Assembly: GCA_965153455.1 (NCBI GenBank)
Contig: OZ234493.1
Location: forward strand, 6,376,213 to 6,440,212
Direction of reading: 5' to 3'
From: Sphagnum compactum
Taxonomy: Eukaryota; Bryophyta; Sphagnopsida; Sphagnales
DNA: 64,000 nt
Both the position numbers and the translations under genes were made by a program. Below, piece after piece: positions 1-9,865 of the stretch. The notes under the pieces were generated by a model, which was given only the letters and a program-made list of their open reading frames with translations, made no database searches and was not told where the DNA came from. How positions within the stretch are numbered: the stretch's first letter is position 1; every line of letters starts with the position of its first letter.

Positions 1-770
1 ATAAAAGTTTTGTCGAAAAGTAAAGGTTTAGCTAGGGGTGGAAAGGTTTTGTCGAAAATTAGAGGTTTAGTCAAGGAATAAAAAGGTTTTGCTGAAAGGT
101 AGAGGTTTAGCCAGGGGGTAAAAATGTTTTGCCAAAAAATAAAAAATTAGCCAAGGAGTAAAAAAGTTTTGTTGAGAAGTAAAGGTTTAACTAGGGGGTG
201 GAAATGTTTTGCGGAGAAATAAAGGTTTAACTACTAAGGAATGTAAAGGTTTTGTTAAGAAGTAAAAGATTAACCAATGAGTAGAAATGTTTTATTAAAA
301 GGTAGAAGTTTAGTTGGGGAGTAAAACGGTTTTGTTGAAAAATATAGGTTTAATTAAGGGGTGGAAACATTTTGTTTATAAATAAAAGTGTAGCCAAGGA
401 GTAAAAAGGTTTTGTCAATAAATAGGGGTTTAGCCACGGAGTAGAAAGGTTTTGCCAAAAAGTAAAGGTTTAGCTAAGGAATAGAAAGGTTTTGTTCAAA
501 AATAAAGGTTTAATCGAGAAATAGAAAAGTTTTGCCAATAAATAAAGATTTAACGAATAAATAATTTTTTTTATTAATAAGTAGAAGTTTAGCCAAAGAG
601 TAGAAAGGTTTTGATGAGAAGTAAAAGTTTAGCCAATGAATAGAAAGGTTTTATTGATAAGTAGAAGTTTAGCCAACGAGTAAAAAGGTTTTGCTGAAAA
701 GTAAAGGTTTAGCCGGGGTAGAAAAGTTTTGCTAAAAAAGAGAGGTTTAGTCAAGGAGTAGAAAAGTTTT
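1..770. repeat. 40-bp minisatellite, about 19 degenerate copies
   Basis: The stretch repeats a 40-base unit of the form AAAGGTTTTG-N10-GAGGTTTAG-CAAGGAGTAG. Each unit pairs a GGTTTTG block with a GGTTTAG block about 20 bases later. Copies differ by several substitutions and one carries a short insertion near 230-245. It starts before the window and stops abruptly at 770, about 440 bases upstream of the helicase start codon. No open frame of note crosses it. It is tandem DNA of unknown role. Confidence 0.9.
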
Positions 771-869
771 CTACCAATCTGGCGATCTTTACCTTTTTTT
801 TCCCCTCACTTCTGGCGACTGAAAACCTCTAAAATCACTTTTTTTTCTTCGAATTTTTAATTTCGCTTT

Positions 870-890
870 CTGGCGATATAATATCGCCAG
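870..890. promoter_or_regulatory. Perfect 21-nt dyad upstream of the helicase gene
   Basis: A perfect inverted repeat with 10-base arms (CTGGCGATAT / ATATCGCCAG) around one central A. The half-site TCTGGCGA also occurs alone near 778 and 812, so this block has three copies of the half-site within about 110 bases. It lies 318 bases upstream of the start codon. It could be a protein-binding dyad, a hairpin, or the relic end of a small element. Function is inferred from symmetry and position only. Confidence 0.45.
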
Positions 891-966
891 TAAAAAAAGG
901 CTGACATTAAAGATCATGTCGAAAAGTGCAACATTAATGCTAGAGGCAGGAGGTTCCAATACGACG

Positions 967-986
967 TTAGGGTTAGGGTTAGGGTT
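967..986 (+). promoter_or_regulatory. Telomere-like TTAGGG triplet (telo-box-like) in promoter or 5' UTR
   Basis: Three exact TTAGGG units plus TT. On the minus strand this reads as overlapping AACCCTAA cores, which resemble the plant telo-box (AAACCCTAA). Telo-boxes are known in promoters of plant ribosomal-protein and ribosome-biogenesis genes. Its place 220 bases upstream of a ribosome-biogenesis helicase fits that. The transcription start is not known, so it may be promoter or 5' UTR. Confidence 0.5.
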
Positions 987-1207
987 GGAATGAGATTAGG
1001 GCGCACTTGGGAAGGAATTGAGCGTGCTTGGACAGTACCAGCAAGCTGTTGCACTTCTTCCGCTTGTGAAGCAAGGAAGAAAAAATTGCGAAGTAGGTGT
1101 AGATTTGATGGTGCAGGCTTGTTTCCACAAGCTTTTTTTCTTGGTAGTGTAGAGCATTTCTTCTTCTGTGAGGTTTTTTGTTTTGTTCTCAATTTGATTG
1201 AGCTTAC

Positions 1208-4200
1208 ATGGGGTCAACCAGGCGTCCAACGTTTGGTTCTGGAGAGGGTTCCGACTCAGAGGAGGAAGGCGATGAGCCACAACAATCAGACGTCAACCTG
1301 AGTTTCCCTGTAGCAGGGTTCCAAGAGTTTTCAATGAACGAAACTCTGTCGGCTACCCAGCTCAAGATTCAGAAGAAAGAGAAGAAGAAGGCGAAATCTG
1401 GAGGTTTCGAGACTTTAGGGTTGAGCTTGCCTGTTTTCCGCGCCATCAAGCGCAAGGGCTACAGGATTCCGACGCCAATACAACGGAAAACGCTGCCGTT
1501 GATACTCGCTGGTTACGATGTTGTCGCTATGGCAAGAACCGGATCTGGGAAGACTGCAGCCTTTCTCATTCCTATGCTTGAGAAGCTGAAAGGACATTCT
1601 ACAAAATCTGGGGCTCGTGCTGTCATCTTGTCTCCATCACGAGAGCTGGCTCTACAGACATTCAAGTTCTGTAAAGAGCTCGGCAAATATACAGGTAATT
1701 GCTCTGCCCTATTATCCGAGGTTTATGTCCTAGCGCTTTGTGGGGGTATTCCTGCGAATGTTTCAAGAGCATGCATGATGCACAACCGAGCTGATGCATT
1801 ATCACATTCCATGGGGTTTGCAGACTTGAAAATGTCAATACTAGTAGGAGGTGACAGCATGGAGGCCCAATTTGAAGAGCTTGCAAGAAATCCTGATGTT
1901 ATAGTAGCAACACCTGGGCGTCTCATGCATCTTCTCTCTGAAGTAGAAGGCATGTCACTGCGAACTGTGGAGTATGCAGTGTTTGATGAGGCTGACCGGC
2001 TCTTTGAGATGGGGTTTGCTGATCAGCTTCGACAAATCCTGTCTCACTTGGGTGAAACTCGACAAACTCTTCTCTTCAGTGCAACACTTCCACGACTCCT
2101 TGCAGATTTTGCAAAAGCAGGTCTTCGGGATCCACATCTAATACGCCTAGATGTGGAGAGTAGAATCAGCCCAGATTTGAAGCTTTCGTTCTTGACTCTT
2201 CGACATGATGAGAAACCAGCAGCTCTTCTTTATCTTGTCCGGGAACTGATTCCAGCCCATCAGCAAACAATTGTTTTTGTCTCCACCAAACATCATGTTG
2301 AGTTCCTGTTCGAGTTGATGAAGAGTGAAGGAATTGATCTTTCGGTATGACAATGTCCCATCAACTCTTGTTAGTGGATGATGTATAATTACTTTGTGTG
2401 TGATTGTTTGACTTGATACAACGTCTGTTGGCAGATTCTTCAGAACCTCAACTTTGCAAAAATTGAATCGAATGTTGTTGTTTGAAGGTGGTGTATGGTG
2501 CAATGGATCAAGCAGCTCGGAAGATACATATTGCAAAGTTTCGGGCGAGGAAGACGATGCTTTTGATAGTTACAGATGTAGCAGCTCGAGGAATTGATAT
2601 CCCACTCCTTGACAATGTTATCAACTATGATTTTCCTCCAAAGCCCAAACTCTTTGTGCACAGGTATGCTGGAAAAGTTGAAACCCTGATTTCAGACATT
2701 TTTGTTGTCTATGGCTTGTTGTGGTGTCTGAGTCATTTGTGCAAAAGTATCCTAGTGGCAGCTGAATCTCAACACCTAAACCTTGATTTTTCCCCTCCAC
2801 CTCTATGAGCCCTAAATTTCTCCTCTGCCCTGGTGCTGTTTATCTAGGGTGGGGCGTGCTGCGCGTGCTGGCCGTATTGGCACAGCTTATTCGTTTATCA
2901 CTCCAGATGAGATGCCTTTTGTTCTAGATCTTCATTTGTATTTGTCAAAAGGCATTCGCCCTGCACCTCTGGAGGATGACGTGGTGGCCAATGAGCAGAA
3001 GGTTCTCACAGAAGTGGATAATGCCATTGACAGAGGGGAGACAGTTTATGGGCGCTTTCCTCAGTCGGTGCTTGACTATGGCATGGACAGGTACTCTGCA
3101 TCAGTGGACTTCTTTCCTTACTGGCTCTAAAGACCACATCATTCCTTACCAGACTTTGAAGTCCACTTCATTCCTTACCAGCTCTACTTTCTGGACTTGG
3201 AGTCAAATCATGCTAACAGTAAGCTCCTTATGAATGTGATCACAGGTTACGGGAAGTAGTGTCCAATAACACAGAGCTCACAGCATTGCACAAGGCTGCT
3301 GCAAATGCATTCCGGCTGTATGCCAAAACACGGCCAGCTCCATCACTAGAGTCCAGCAAGCGGTCTAAGGGCCTTCCCCGTGAAGGCCTTCATCCAAGGT
3401 TACGTGAGAAAGTGCGGAATGTAGAAGCAGAGCTCGCAGCTTTCACTGAGCGATTGAAGGCTATCAGGTTCTCATAAAAAGTATCTTTGTTTTGTTTCAT
3501 GCCATTCTCTTTGAGACACCATTCTGGTGTGGACTTCAAAGTCTTGTCTCTGATCTTGTCTGTGCTTGTTTCCAGGCCTAAACAAACAGTCATTGAGTCT
3601 GAAGCTGAAGCAGCAAAAGGCAAGCATAAGAAAGTATGTTTCTTATGGCATTCATATTGATTGGCAATAGATCCAATGCCTGTTTCCCATGCATTTTGGT
3701 TTAGACTTTTTGAGGAAGTGTATCCCTGGAGTTTCGGGCTCTTTCATACAAGTCATATGGTGGAGGGAGGAACAGATTCCAATTGCTGAGGTTGTGGAAA
3801 TCATGAAGCGCAAAAGAGCTGTCCATGAACATGTCATTACTGCTGCCCAGCAACAAAAGGCAGCAGCCAAAGCTTTTGAAAAGGTATGCATTTGAGTAGG
3901 AGTCCACTAGGCTTTTCATTTGCATTGCTGGCTGAAGCTAGTCTTTCTGGCAGGGACTTTTGAGCCTTTTGGGCACCCTATGGCAATTGATAGAAATACT
4001 CGCCTTAGCTATTTTGTCTTAAGTTTCCAAATTCCTGAGTCATGCTGGATATCACACTCAACAGACTTTGGCCTTTCAGAGTCATGAAGATGCACCTGCA
4101 GATCCAGTGGAGCCATTGGCAAAGCGAAGGCGTCATGGTCAAAAGGATGGAGACGGTGATTCCATTCTTGCTTTGTTTTGATTTTATGTTCACGAAAAAT

Positions 4201-6255
4201 GTCTCTCTGTGCAGTTCACCTAGTGTTTGGACACACTTCTGCATTTTTCTCAAAATCTTTTTCTTTCCATTTTGATGATGGTTGTGGATAGGTAAAGGAT
4301 TGAAGCAGCTACCAAAGAGCTACAGGGATGAGGATCATTATATAGATGCAATTCCATCAAATCGAGTGAGTACATTGCCACCTTTATTGGTTCACTATCA
4401 GTATTTTTTCTCACTGATTCTGACGGTTTCTCCTCCCAAACTAGAAAGTGAACTTTTTTTATCTATCAGCGTCTGCTCTGATTAGAAGGTCAGCTCCTCT
4501 GTCATAGGGTAGAGTCTCCAAAGCTTAATTTCAGTGTTGGTGTTGTGATTGCAGCATATGGAAATGGGTCTTACAGTGAAAGGAGGCGAGGGCTTTGGTC
4601 CCAGCAGGTGTTTCAATTGACATCTCACCATGTATCAATTGTCGTTATTGGAAAGCCTTTGTAATGTTTGTGCAAAGGATGGCTGATTTACTATTATTGT
4701 ATGTGTCATGGTTTTAGGTCAACAATATATTCCAGTGTTCTCTCTCTGTGCTCAATATGTTCAAAAAACTGCAGGATGGACACAGAAGTGCTGGATCTTA
4801 TAGCTGATGATGAATCAGGGGTGCAAAAGCAGAAGTCCACATACCACTGGGATAAGGTACACAAGCTGTTGTCAGCTGAGTCCTGTTCATATTTTTTGCT
4901 TACATGCCCTATCTTTGGCCAGTGTTCTGTAATCACTTTGGAAACTCTTCAACAGGTGTTAGATGTGTCGTTGACCCCCCATTTCAGGACATTGGATTTG
5001 GTATCTTCAAATTGATAATTGAAGGGGGGTCCACCTGCTATGATAGTGAAGGATTGAATCTGTGAAGAGATCTGAATAGGTGGAATGATGTGTTTTGCAG
5101 AAAAGCAAGAAGTTTGTAAAGCTTAATCGTGGTGAGAAAGTCAGTGCATCAGGAAAGGTATGTGCCAGAAGCTTTTTCTGTCAGTTCCATATCTAAAGGT
5201 TTTTAAACACCATGCTCATGTTTCACAAGTCAGTAGAGTGTCCTTTCTCTAAACAGAAGCATATTTATAACTCATGGAGTTGCTGAAGAGAACTTCAGAT
5301 TTTTAGAACTGTTTTTGAGTTCAAACTCTTTAGGAATGCTGGTTGTTGTATGATATATGTTATTGGGTGTGGAGGCAGACATGATGTTTTCTTGAGCTGA
5401 ATGGAATGTGGTTTGCAGATTAAGACAGAAAGTGGAGCCAAAGTAAATGCAGGAAACAGAGGGATCTACAAGAAGTGGAAGGAGCGCACTCATATGCATG
5501 TCTCAACGGTTGGTGAGGAAGGGGACAAGGGCAGCTATAATAGATTTGACACAGGTTGGGATTTCTCTTGTATATACTCTTTGTTGCATCTTATTTTCTG
5601 GAACATGTTTGGGACAGGATTCCTATTCCTTGTTCTATGTGAATTCACAGTTGAGCTTGCAATTGGAGGTACATTGTTGTGTTTCATGAGATGGGTAAGA
5701 ACAAATGAGATGTTCGGGTGGTCATCTCCATTGCTGCAGCAGAAATCTCCTGAAGATGAAGTAATCCTTCTAAGCATGAGTAAAGGTTGTCCTATCATTG
5801 TCAGTTTATTGAATGTTGATGGTGCTAAAGTTTCTTGTATGTGCTACAATAAATTTGTCTTTCTCATGAATTTGAAAAAAAGAATGTTTGGCTGTTTGTT
5901 CAATTTAGAGAATGGCACCAGCAGTCGAAGGGGTCGAAGGGGAGGTCTGGGTGGTGGTCATGGGCATGGTGGCAGCCGAGGTGGTGGTGGCCGTGGCAGC
6001 AGTCTTGGTAGAAGTAAAGACAGTGTTCCCAATGCCACTGTGCGAGATGAACTCCGAGGTGTAGAGGAAGTTCGCAAACACAGGCAAAAGAAGGTAATGA
6101 AACATAGCAGTGGTCGGGGAGGGAAGACTGGAGGAGGGTCTCGGGGTGGTAAGGGTGGAGGAAGGAGCAAGCCTGGTGGTTTTACTGGACAAAGAGGAGG
6201 GGGAAGGGGAGGCAGTAGAGGTGGTAGAGGTGGTAGAGGAAGGGGTAAGAGATGA
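1208..6255 (+). CDS. RH29: DEAD-box ATP-dependent RNA helicase, DDX54/Dbp10 type (plant RH29-like), 14 exons
   Basis: Nucleolar RNA helicase expected to remodel pre-60S ribosomal particles. Exons: 1208-1694, 1824-2344, 2488-2663, 2848-3090, 3246-3467, 3576-3633, 3776-3883, 4080-4155, 4292-4365, 4555-4607, 4775-4856, 5101-5157, 5419-5554, 5909-6255. All introns are GT-AG and the joined CDS is 2640 nt (879 aa), close to the Arabidopsis length of about 845. Visible motifs: Q motif near residues 84-97, Walker A ARTGSGKT (109-116), PSRELALQ (143-150), TPGRL (192-196), DEAD (217-220), SAT (248-250), [11 protein letters not shown] (365-375) and [11 protein letters not shown] (394-404), the last split by intron 3. 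The Dbp10 C-terminal domain lies near 695-760, followed by an RG/GR-rich tail likely to bind RNA. An in-frame TGA three codons before the ATG fixes the start. Introns 1 and 13 are multiples of three without in-frame stops, so a naive ORF reads through them. Family assignment is very sure; minor exon edges are inferred from homology. Confidence 0.95.
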
Positions 6256-6640
6256 GTGATTCTGGCAAGTTTGGCCTATGTTGTTATCTCTGACTTTTCC
6301 TTTTAGTTGTGGAAAATGCAAGGAGTTTTGGTTCTCTACTAGGGGGAGGTCATGAGAATTGAAATGGGACTTTAGTAGAAAGGCGTCCTAATGTATTGAG
6401 TATCTGAACCTGCCACAATTGAGTTTTCCCCAGAATGGGAGGCAGTTTCCTGTCCTAACAACTCTTGGTAGGCATGAACATTTAATGATCTGGCCTGGCA
6501 AGCATGAGATCTTAGCTTGTTAACAAAAGTGCCCTAGAAATTCTGGATTTTTTACATTTTAAAGACTGCTCAGCATCTATTGTGTAGCTCTCCTATCACA
6601 GTTGACCAGTTCCAGGTCCCCAGAACAGAGGTATCCAATT
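6256..6640 (+). other. Probable 3' UTR and downstream flank of the helicase gene
   Basis: The DNA after the stop codon has a moderate base composition without ORFs. I see no canonical AATAAA close to the stop, so the poly(A) site is not placed. Confidence 0.4.
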
Positions 6641-6830
6641 TGAAAAAAGAACTGGACCCAGAATTGGGAACTGGCCTCATACTAGACCCACCAAGAACCA
6701 GCTTTCAAGTCTTTTATGGCTGAAATCTAGGCCCGGACCAGGAACCAGCTTCTAAGTCCTTTTTTAAGACTGCATACTAGACCTGGATCAAGACCAGAAA
6801 CCATCTGCCCAGTCCTTTATGACCCTGTCT
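6640..6830. repeat. Degenerate ~50-bp tandem repeat with ACCAG/AACTGG words
   Basis: Three to four loose copies of a unit containing GAACCAGCTT followed by AAGTC and a T-rich stretch, at about 6695, 6747 and 6795. Similar 'aaccagaacc' wording recurs near 30.4-30.6, 51.2-51.35 and 56.35-56.45 kb, which suggests a dispersed family of low-complexity repeats. Confidence 0.5.
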
Positions 6831-7429
6831 TTGTCCTAATATACAGAGGGTGTTGATTAGGCTTGTGCATAGGTGGGCTGGGGTTAATGGACTGTCATGT
6901 TGGGAAGTTATTCTCACTCCTTGTCATCCATGGTGGATGGAGGCTAGTGAATGAAGCTCCTCACCCCTTCGGAGTATTGTGGAAGGCCACCCTCAGTATT
7001 TATTTTGGATCCTTTCTTTGTGGAACCTTTTCAAAATACTTGTCCCCTTCTTAAATCATCCTTCTTATTTGTTTTTCTTTTTTATTTGTCACCAAACATA
7101 GTGAGAACCACCACTAGCTTTCTATTAATTTTGTTTATATATATATATATTTTGTTGTTTGTGATCTTTCTTATATCTTTCATTTCTCCTTAGTTTGTTG
7201 TTTGGAGCTTGTTGCTTGATGGCAAATGTTGCCATCTCCAAAGTGGTTGTTCTCTTTTCAACGTTTTCATTTTCAAAGTGTTTGTCAATTCTAAAGCAAG
7301 TTACTTCATAAGTTGAACGTATTTATTTGTCTCATCTTTTTTCTTTTGTAGAAGGCAAGGGGCTCACCCCCTTTGTTTGTGTCTTTTTGCAGCATGTAAA
7401 GTGGAGTCAAACTCCTTTTGTTTTTTGAA

Positions 7430-7615
7430 AGAGTTGGGTTCCCTCGTTTTTTTTAAAGAAAAAAAGAGTTAGGTTCCTTGTGTTTTTTTTAAGAGTTGGG
7501 CTCCCTTGTTTTTTTTAAGAAAAAAAGAGTTAGGTTCCTTTTGTTTTTTGTAACAAAAAGGAGTCAAGTTTGAGCTTCTCTTGTTTTTTGCAACAAAGAG
7601 GAGTCTCAACTCCTC
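7430..7615. repeat. T-rich tandem repeat, ~62-bp period
   Basis: Two clear copies of a unit running from AGAGTTGGG through a T run, an A run and GAGTTAGGTTCC start at 7430 and 7492; looser copies follow. A short (TA)n tract lies nearby at about 7136-7151. No coding potential. Confidence 0.6.
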
Positions 7616-7774
7616 TTGTTCTTTAAGTAGATTGTCATTGCCATAGTTGTTTGTTTTTTTTGTAAGGTCTACGTAAAAGAAGAAGTTTTTGAATTGTTTT
7701 TTTTTCCCCAACAGGTTGTTGTCATGTATGTCTTCATTATTACCCTTGTTGCGTATAGCATTGTCACCAAGCAC

Positions 7775-7892
7775 TGTGATCTTCATTGTTGTTGCCCAAG
7801 TTGTCATCATTGTCGACTTGTGACAATGGGAGCTGTGATCTTCATTGTTGTTGCCCAAGTTGTCATCATTGTTGACTTGTGACAATGGGAGC
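7775..7892. repeat. 59-bp direct tandem duplication
   Basis: Copy 1 is 7775-7833 and copy 2 is 7834-7892. They differ at one visible base (TGTCGAC versus TGTTGAC). The unit is rich in TTGTTG/GTCATC triplets. Open frames over it are low-complexity and not believed. Confidence 0.85.
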
Positions 7893-8407
7893 GAGGGAGT
7901 TAGGCCTTAGTCATCATCGTCATTGCCAACTTGGTTATCAACACCATTGTGGTTCCAACAAGGGGGTTGGGCCCCTTAATTTTGTTTTAAGTCAATGTAT
8001 TGAAAAACCAAAACATAGGTATTTAACATGTTCTCGTTATGGCATAGGCACTATTTGAATTTTTTAGTTTGTGATAATCATGTCATGGGTATGTTAGCCA
8101 CACATGGTACACATCAGCATAGGTATTATATGGTTTCATTGATGAGGACATAGGTGTACCATAATAATATTCTAAAAGGTTGTTATTTGTAAATTATGTA
8201 TGAACATAAGTGTGGTTATTCAAGAACATGTTCATGTGACAGGTCTTGTAAAAATCATAAGCAAGATATAAATACCAACACCATAGGTCTAATTAAAAAT
8301 AGTCACAAATTAAGCAAACCTTATTCCAACCTCCAAGCAACCCTTTTTGAACCCCACAAAATCTTTTTCTAGTACCAAAAAATCTTATTTTAAACTTTAT
8401 TTCAAAA

Positions 8408-8704
8408 TTTTTGGGTTTAAGGCATATATCATTGGGACTTTTTTTGTTAGGGTTTTTATGGTTGGGGTTGTAATAAGGTTTATGGCGAAATATCATTTGG
8501 ATTTTTAGGGTTAGGCCTTATAATTTAGTGTTTAGGAATTTTGTTCATATATTTTAGGGCTTAATGTTTATACTTTAGACTTTGTTCATTGTATTGGTTT
8601 TTGATCTTATCATCTGTTTAAATCTATAACATAATGACGATTATTCTTTGTATTCATATGTTCCATAGTTATTAGAGTTCAATGTTTTTTAACCCATTTT
8701 TGTA
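8408..8704 (+). repeat. Long direct repeat A, copy 1 (5' side of the MULE element)
   Basis: About 297 bases that match 14461-14737 in the same orientation, with shared blocks such as GGGTTTAAGGCATATATCA, the GGGTTAGGCCTTAT block, TATATTTTAGGG and CATATGTTYCATAGTTRTTA. It precedes the transposase by 1.2 kb. The pair probably marks the same internal or subterminal part of two copies of one transposon. Confidence 0.75.
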
Positions 8705-9030
8705 CGAGTTATGATATTTTAGGGTTGTGTTTTCAATTGGGACTACAAACTTTGGTGGAATGTTGTCATCTTTTATTCCTAAAGGTATGTATTTGTCTCT
8801 TGTTACTTTTTTTGTTTATATTTTCGCAATTCAACTTTTTTCATTTTTGAACTATTGGATATAGAATGGGTGTTAAGTTTCATTAAATATACAACCATAA
8901 ATAAAGGTTTTATACCTTTAATAAGGTATTTCATATTCCATATATGAAATATTGTAGTTTGATTTTTTCATACCTAAATTCGAGTAATGCATTTATTCCC
9001 CACAACCAACGTGGGTTTTACGACCTAAGG

Positions 9031-9340
9031 CAGGTATTGCATTTTTCACCTTTCGAACAATGTGCATTAATGAACATTATGTGGGTATTGCTACATGGGG
9101 TTTTCAGACATTGTGGGTTTAAGGGACAATGTAGGTATTGCATATGTGAGCATTTTCAATGATGGAAGGTTTAATAGTTTAGTGTGGGTATTGCCAAAAT
9201 TTGTTTTAGTATATGGGTTCATAATGCAAATATTGTATGTGATGTACATTGGAATAATACGCATTTTATATAATGATATGGGTACTGTAATGGGAATTCC
9301 AAGTCATAGTGTCGATTTTAAAGGAGTTGTGTGGTATTTG
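9031..9340 (+). repeat. GTGGGTATTGC array, ~50-bp units, 5' of transposase
   Basis: The core GGTATTGC or a one-base variant starts near 9033, 9083, 9133 and 9186, with weaker copies near 9228, 9281 and 9331. Spacing is close to 50 bases, while the sequence between cores is only loosely conserved. This looks like a phased series of a short site, as in subterminal transposase-binding arrays of plant DNA transposons. That role is inferred. Confidence 0.7.
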
Positions 9341-9865
9341 CATTTTGGATTTTTGTTCAATGATGAATGTTTAAAGAATTATGAATTCTCTTGGTTTGGG
9401 AATTTGTCCTACTTCCTTTCAATAATGGGAAGGGTTTTAAAGTCCCATTCCATTCATGTCCAAAACCCCACCAATTTGTTTTCTCAAACAAGGACTTGGT
9501 GTGGACATCCGATATACACCATGGAGGGCAAAATAAAGTGAACATTTAATTTGCTTATGTTCCATATGTTCACATCCCGGAATTTTTGGACGTGAATGAG
9601 GGGATACAGGCACCCTCGTGGAATGGAATATTTACAAAAACTTTCCAAGCCAAATGAATGTCAAGCAACCAACTATTAAAAACCACCTTGGGCATACGTG
9701 ATAAACATTTATGGCATTAACCTTTTTAATTTCTTTAATTCATATACCAAAGATGTAATCATTTATGTTTTGAGTGTTTTTTGGTCTAGGTATCAGTGCA
9801 AATACGGACCAAAGGACTATTAAGAAGACTCAACCCACGCTCAATCTATTAAACAAGGATGATTA

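Noticed and set aside
914-1301. Overlapping open frames on both strands upstream of the helicase
   Set aside because: They overlap the 5' leader and each other, have no domain, and stop or shift against the well-supported gene start at 1208.
5401-6255. A single 284-codon open frame
   Set aside because: It is exons 13 and 14 of the helicase plus the in-frame intron 5555-5908; the middle part has no family similarity and the GT/AG sites fit.
7469-7885. Asparagine-rich minus-strand frame
   Set aside because: Composition follows the TTGTTG/GTCATC duplication and T runs; not a credible protein.
9095-9541. A 148-codon plus-strand frame
   Set aside because: It runs through the 50-bp GGTATTGC array and shows no domain; best explained as chance openness of a repeat.
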